DNA of 25,817 bases from UBA3064 sp016868095 (GTDB taxonomy: Bacteria > Pseudomonadota > Gammaproteobacteria > Burkholderiales > Burkholderiaceae_E). This document shows, in pieces, positions 22,584 to 25,817 of this stretch (positions within the stretch are counted from its first letter, which is position 1; each line of letters begins with the position of its first letter). The stretch covers positions 1-25,817 of the forward strand of contig JBEDEM010000026.1 of assembly GCA_041175665.1 (NCBI GenBank), written 5' to 3'. Made by a program: the position numbers and the translations under genes. A model generated the notes under the pieces. The model worked only from the letters and a program-made list of their open reading frames with translations, did no database searches and was not told the origin of the DNA.

Positions 22584-23417
22584 TCAGGATGGCAGTAGCC
22601 TTAAGAGCAATTCGACCGTTTTATCCGGGTACTCCATTGGAAAGAGATGGCTGCCTTCGGTTTCGATGAACTCGCTTTGGGAAAGACGTGCAAGCAACTT
22701 GAGTGTGCTTGCAAGACCCACCTGCATTGCCTCAAATGATTGTCTGCCGCCTATATAAATAAGCGGGCATCTGATGGGGTGTGACTTAAAATAACGTTCT
22801 AAATGATCAGGGACTGTGTTATAGATTAAAGTTTCAATATCACGATCAAATACCAGGCTACGACACGGAAGCCCGTGTTGATCCTTCGATTCCTTGGTTC
22901 CAAAGTTCACATAGTCATCGAGTACCCTCGGATCCCAGTGCTTAAAGGCCCTCTTGTGCTCAAAGTGCAAACGGACCGCTGCCTGATCAGGCCATTGCCT
23001 TCTGCGCTTTCGACTCAGGCGGCCGGGTAGTAATGCCCCGACAAGCGAACTTCGCTTAACAAGCCTAAGACCTCGTGCCTTCCATCCACCGATGATGGGC
23101 GCATCCAAGACAATGACGCCGGCTATGGCCTGACTCTGAGACTCCCTTAAATGAGCTGCGCACATCATACTGAGATAGCCGCCTAAGGAGTGGCCAAGCA
23201 ACCATGTAGCTTCGCCTCGGTCATTGTTCAACGCCGGGATGGAGGTTGCGAGTTGCTCCACAAGCTTGGGCCAGTTGCTGCTTACTGGAAAATGTGGATC
23301 ATGACCGATGCATTCAATCGCATCGACGTGATGACCAGCCTCTCTTAATGCTTGAATAATGAGTCGATAAGTCGAGGCCGGAAATCCATTGGCATGCGAA
23401 AAGATAATGCGACTCAC
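22584..23417 (-). CDS. Alpha/beta-fold hydrolase
   Basis: 277 residues. IIFSHANGFPASTYRLI forms the first strand and oxyanion region, the nucleophile elbow is LLGHSLGGYLS (Ser77), and the catalytic histidine is in ETEGSHLFPMEYP near the C-terminus. A basic cap region (RLSRKRRRQWPD) separates them. The start is GTG 23417 with no convincing ribosome-binding site. Likely an esterase or lactonase acting in the cytoplasm; the substrate is unknown. It follows the MFS gene on the same strand with 55 bases between, so the two may form a unit. Nearby pcaHG leaves open a role in aromatic catabolism, although it does not resemble the enol-lactone hydrolase PcaD closely enough for that name. Confidence 0.82.
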   Translation of the reverse strand: MSRIIFSHANGFPASTYRLIIQALREAGHHVDAIECIGHDPHFPVSSNWPKLVEQLATSIPALNNDRGEATWLLGHSLGGYLSMMCAAHLRESQSQAIAGVIVLDAPIIGGWKARGLRLVKRSSLVGALLPGRLSRKRRRQWPDQAAVRLHFEHKRAFKHWDPRVLDDYVNFGTKESKDQHGLPCRSLVFDRDIETLIYNTVPDHLERYFKSHPIRCPLIYIGGRQSFEAMQVGLASTLKLLARLSQSEFIETEGSHLFPMEYPDKTVELLLRLLPS

Positions 23418-23472
23418 ACCAGGCTCAGCGAACTTCTTCGCCTGCTCCTTGAATCGGCCCGGTCGTTCTTAT

Positions 23473-24636
23473 TCAACGCAACAGCCATAAGGATAGCCCT
23501 AAAAGTAGGCCCATCATGCTCATGGGTAAGGCGGTGTAACTAAGACTTGCGATGAGACCAAAACTCGAAGGCATGATGAGGTTGATTCCATTTAAGGCCA
23601 TTGATCGGAGGCCGAGGGCTTGGCCTTGGCGACCTTCAGGCGTGACTTGGTGAATCGACGCTAACAGCATGGGCTGAACAGAGCCCAAACTCATACCCAA
23701 GCAGGCGGATCCGATCAGCATCATCTGAAAACCTTCAAGCCATGGGTAGGCAAAAAATCCAATCATTGCAAGTGACACAGCGATTCTCATCGAAGTTCGC
23801 TCTTTGAATCGCTCGGCCCAACGCACGATGATCACGCGTATGACAATGCTCGCAGCTGAGAAGACGCCAAGTAAAGCACCAATCTGAGTGGCGGTCAGAC
23901 TTTGTGCGTGGCCTATGACAGGCACCACAAAGAGATGCGCATCCCAACTCGATATCGTAACTAGATTTAATAGCAACATGCGCCTGTATGCGTGGATGCG
24001 AAGCAGTCCGATTGCATCGCGCAGCGACGAGCGATGGGCTGATCCTTTGATCGTCTCATGGGGTACTTTTGCAGCGACATACCATGCCGATGCGGGAATG
24101 ATCGATCCGATGATGAGTGTTGCGACAAATCCGAAGTGATCGAGCAGCACACCGCTCATGACTGGTGCAAAGGCATTCGACACTGCAGGTGCGATTGCAA
24201 CCCAGCTGAAGACTCGTTTTAGATTGGCCCCCTGATCGCTTAGTCGCCCAGCTGCCCTTTGAACAGCGATGGCGCCAATTGATGAGGCGCTGCCTGTTAG
24301 AAGGCATCCCAAGGCAATCGTCGTCAGGCTTGGGTAGATCGCAGGCGTGATGCCTCCTAGAACAGCTAAGATAATCGCAATACGCATAGGGCGATGAAAT
24401 CCATAGCGATCACTTAGTCCACCCGCCCACCAGGCAAGTAGCATCGGTCCAGCCGAGAATAGACTCAGCAATAGTCCAACCGACCACTCACCATAGCCAG
24501 AATCCAAAACCCAAAGGCTTGATGCAATGCGGGAGATGGCCATACTTGCATGCAAACAAATCATGCCGATAAGCAAAAGTCGCAACGTTTTCGCTTGATT
24601 CCGTTCTATGATCGTTTGTTCTTGGAGAAGCGTCAC
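23473..24636 (-). CDS. Major facilitator superfamily transporter
   Basis: 387 residues with about twelve hydrophobic segments. The MFS loop 2-3 signature appears as AGGLSDRYGFHRPMR, with a second-half counterpart RWAERFKERTSMR. The start GTG 24636 has no ribosome-binding site and lies only 14 bases from the divergent pcaH start, so the true start may be a little inside, for example a TTG before RLLLIGMIC. It ends with LLGLSLWLLR, close to the final helix, without a soluble tail. It probably exports or imports a small organic compound; an aromatic acid would fit the pca genes but nothing proves it. Confidence 0.85.
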   Translation of the reverse strand: MTLLQEQTIIERNQAKTLRLLLIGMICLHASMAISRIASSLWVLDSGYGEWSVGLLLSLFSAGPMLLAWWAGGLSDRYGFHRPMRIAIILAVLGGITPAIYPSLTTIALGCLLTGSASSIGAIAVQRAAGRLSDQGANLKRVFSWVAIAPAVSNAFAPVMSGVLLDHFGFVATLIIGSIIPASAWYVAAKVPHETIKGSAHRSSLRDAIGLLRIHAYRRMLLLNLVTISSWDAHLFVVPVIGHAQSLTATQIGALLGVFSAASIVIRVIIVRWAERFKERTSMRIAVSLAMIGFFAYPWLEGFQMMLIGSACLGMSLGSVQPMLLASIHQVTPEGRQGQALGLRSMALNGINLIMPSSFGLIASLSYTALPMSMMGLLLGLSLWLLR

Positions 24637-24650
24637 TTCGGAGGTCGTCG

Positions 24651-25385
24651 ATGGGGTCTAGTCAAGTCTTAGATGAGTATTATCCGCGCAACTTTGCCAT
24701 GCACCCGCCCGCTTACGATCCGAAATACAAAACAAGCGTACTTCGATCACCGCGGCAAGCGCTTATCTCAATTGATCCAACACTTACCGAAGTATCAGGA
24801 CCTCAATTGTCGAGCCTTGAATTGTCACCGCTCGATCATGACCTCATCTTAAACCATGCGCAGGGCGGCTTACCCATCGGGGAGCGTATCGTTGTGCATG
24901 GTTACATCTTAGATGAGCATGCAAGGCCCGTTCCGAATGCCTTGATCGAGATCTGGCAGGCCAACGCCGGTGGACGTTATCGTCATGCTAACGATCGGTA
25001 CTTGGCCCCTCTGGATCCAAATTTCGGTGGCTGCGGACGCACTCGAAGTGATCACAACGGTTATTACTTTTTCCGTACGATTCGACCAGGGCCGTATCCG
25101 TGGCGAAATCGAATGAACGACTGGCGCCCAGCCCATATTCATTTCGCGCTAAGCGGCAAGGCATGGTGCCAGCGATTAATTACACAAATGTATTTCGAAG
25201 GCGATCCTTTGATTCAACGTGATGCAATTCTTGGAACTGTCTCTGAGCCCGATGCTTTGCAGCAATTAGTGGCTCGATTAGATATCCATGCAGCTGTTCC
25301 CTTCGACTCGCTCGCATACCGATTTGATATGGTACTGAGGGCAAGTCGTGAAACATTGTTCGAATCAAGATTACCGGAGAGCTAA
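24651..25385 (+). CDS. pcaH: Protocatechuate 3,4-dioxygenase beta subunit
   Basis: 244 residues, normal for PcaH. All four iron ligands of the intradiol family can be placed: Tyr110 in GGRYRHANDRY (Tyr408 of the Pseudomonas enzyme), Tyr149 in PGPYPW (Tyr447), His162 and His164 in PAHIHFAL (His460 and His462). GGAGG stands six bases before the ATG. With PcaG it opens the ring of protocatechuate to 3-carboxy-cis,cis-muconate using Fe(III) and O2, the entry to the beta-ketoadipate route, in the cytoplasm. pcaG follows after four bases. No PcaQ-type regulator is seen in the window, and the promoter must lie within or over the 5' end of the divergent MFS gene. Confidence 0.95.
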   Translation: MGSSQVLDEYYPRNFAMHPPAYDPKYKTSVLRSPRQALISIDPTLTEVSGPQLSSLELSPLDHDLILNHAQGGLPIGERIVVHGYILDEHARPVPNALIEIWQANAGGRYRHANDRYLAPLDPNFGGCGRTRSDHNGYYFFRTIRPGPYPWRNRMNDWRPAHIHFALSGKAWCQRLITQMYFEGDPLIQRDAILGTVSEPDALQQLVARLDIHAAVPFDSLAYRFDMVLRASRETLFESRLPES

Positions 25386-25389
25386 CGCC

Positions 25390-25817
25390 ATGCTGCCCCG
25401 ATTTGAAAGTGCTTCGCAGACTGCTGGACCATTCGTGCACATTGGGCTTGTGCCCGAGCGCGCAGGTATCGCCCAAAAACCGACCGTATCAAACAATTTG
25501 TGTGCTCATGGTACACCGCAGGGTGCAAACGAGATTGAAGTGAGCGGGCAAGTGCTCGATGGCAGTGGTTCTCCGATCTACGATGCGGTGGTTGAACTGT
25601 GGCAAGCGGATCATCGCGGCAGCTATCAACAATCAGCGGGTTCAGACTTTCTCGGTTGGGGCCGCAGCGCCATTGACCCGGAGAGCGCAAGTTTTACTTT
25701 CCGCACCATCAAGCCAGGACCGGTAGCCTGTCTTGGCTTTGCCGCGATGGCACCACACCTAGCCTTATGGGTTGTCGCCCGCGGCATCAATATCGGATTG
25801 CATACACGCATGTATTT
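25390..25817 (+). CDS. pcaG: Protocatechuate 3,4-dioxygenase alpha subunit (partial, 3' end beyond window)
   Basis: The first 142 codons are present. They read MLPRFESASQTAGPFVHIGL, then EIEVSGQVLDGSGSPIYDAV and VELWQADHRGSY, then FTFRTIKPGP and APHLALWVVARGINIGLHTR, all standard PcaG. The alpha subunit has the same fold as PcaH but lacks the iron ligands; here the beta-subunit tyrosine and histidine positions are indeed not kept. GGAGAG precedes the ATG and the pair is translationally close (four bases apart). The gene is cut by the right edge. Confidence 0.95.
   Translation, partial: MLPRFESASQTAGPFVHIGLVPERAGIAQKPTVSNNLCAHGTPQGANEIEVSGQVLDGSGSPIYDAVVELWQADHRGSYQQSAGSDFLGWGRSAIDPESASFTFRTIKPGPVACLGFAAMAPHLALWVVARGINIGLHTRMY

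Noticed and set aside
22584..23417. PcaD (3-oxoadipate enol-lactone hydrolase) next to pcaHG
   Set aside because: It has the general alpha/beta-hydrolase motifs only, is on the opposite strand and is separated by the MFS gene.

Overview
The window looks like chromosomal DNA of a betaproteobacterium, most likely order Burkholderiales, with roughly balanced base composition. The reasons are a Bug-family (TctC-like) solute receptor, a tandem glycine riboswitch of the type common in this group, a FixJ-type two-component pair, a Kup potassium carrier and intradiol (protocatechuate) dioxygenase genes. No phage, IS element, CRISPR array, tRNA or rRNA was seen. Genus cannot be assigned from the sequence alone.

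Left part (1-6326): a Liv-type ABC system on the minus strand (Tat-exported receptor, then the start of a LivH permease running off the left edge) diverges from a plus-strand nitrogen-compound cluster. That cluster holds a rhodanese-fold protein overlapping an M20 N-carbamoylase/allantoate amidohydrolase-like enzyme, a Bug receptor, and a DadA-type FAD dehydrogenase under a two-aptamer glycine riboswitch with a terminator-like expression platform.

Middle part (6339-17797): a HU protein gene divergent from kup; a minus-strand pair encoding a membrane-anchored four-cysteine protein and an unusual K+ channel with two voltage-sensor domains and one pore; a MASE1-like sensor kinase and FixJ/NarL-type regulator; and a decayed region. 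In the decayed region one deletion appears to have removed the 5' halves of a divergent RND efflux gene and an OmpR-type regulator, and the adjoining kinase has lost its histidine domain. Next come a small cysteine-containing protein, a gene-free stretch with a 20-bp tandem repeat, a protein built almost wholly of heptads with asparagine in one core position, and a ClC-family protein lacking both key glutamates. Several genes here handle ions (K+ carrier, K+ channel, ClC), but no shared regulation is visible.

Right part (17841-25817): a GntR/FCD regulator with a strong palindromic operator candidate upstream heads a tightly overlapping four-gene operon: regulator, EctD-like 2-oxoglutarate dioxygenase, NAD(P)-dependent oxidoreductase with SAF domain, and D-aminoacylase-like amidohydrolase. 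This is probably a catabolic route for an unidentified N-acylated or amide substrate. It converges on an alpha/beta hydrolase and an MFS transporter on the minus strand, which diverge from pcaH and pcaG (protocatechuate 3,4-dioxygenase); pcaG runs off the right edge.

The strongest candidates for something undescribed are the double-voltage-sensor channel with its partner protein, the Asn-at-core coiled-coil protein, and the four-gene GntR operon.
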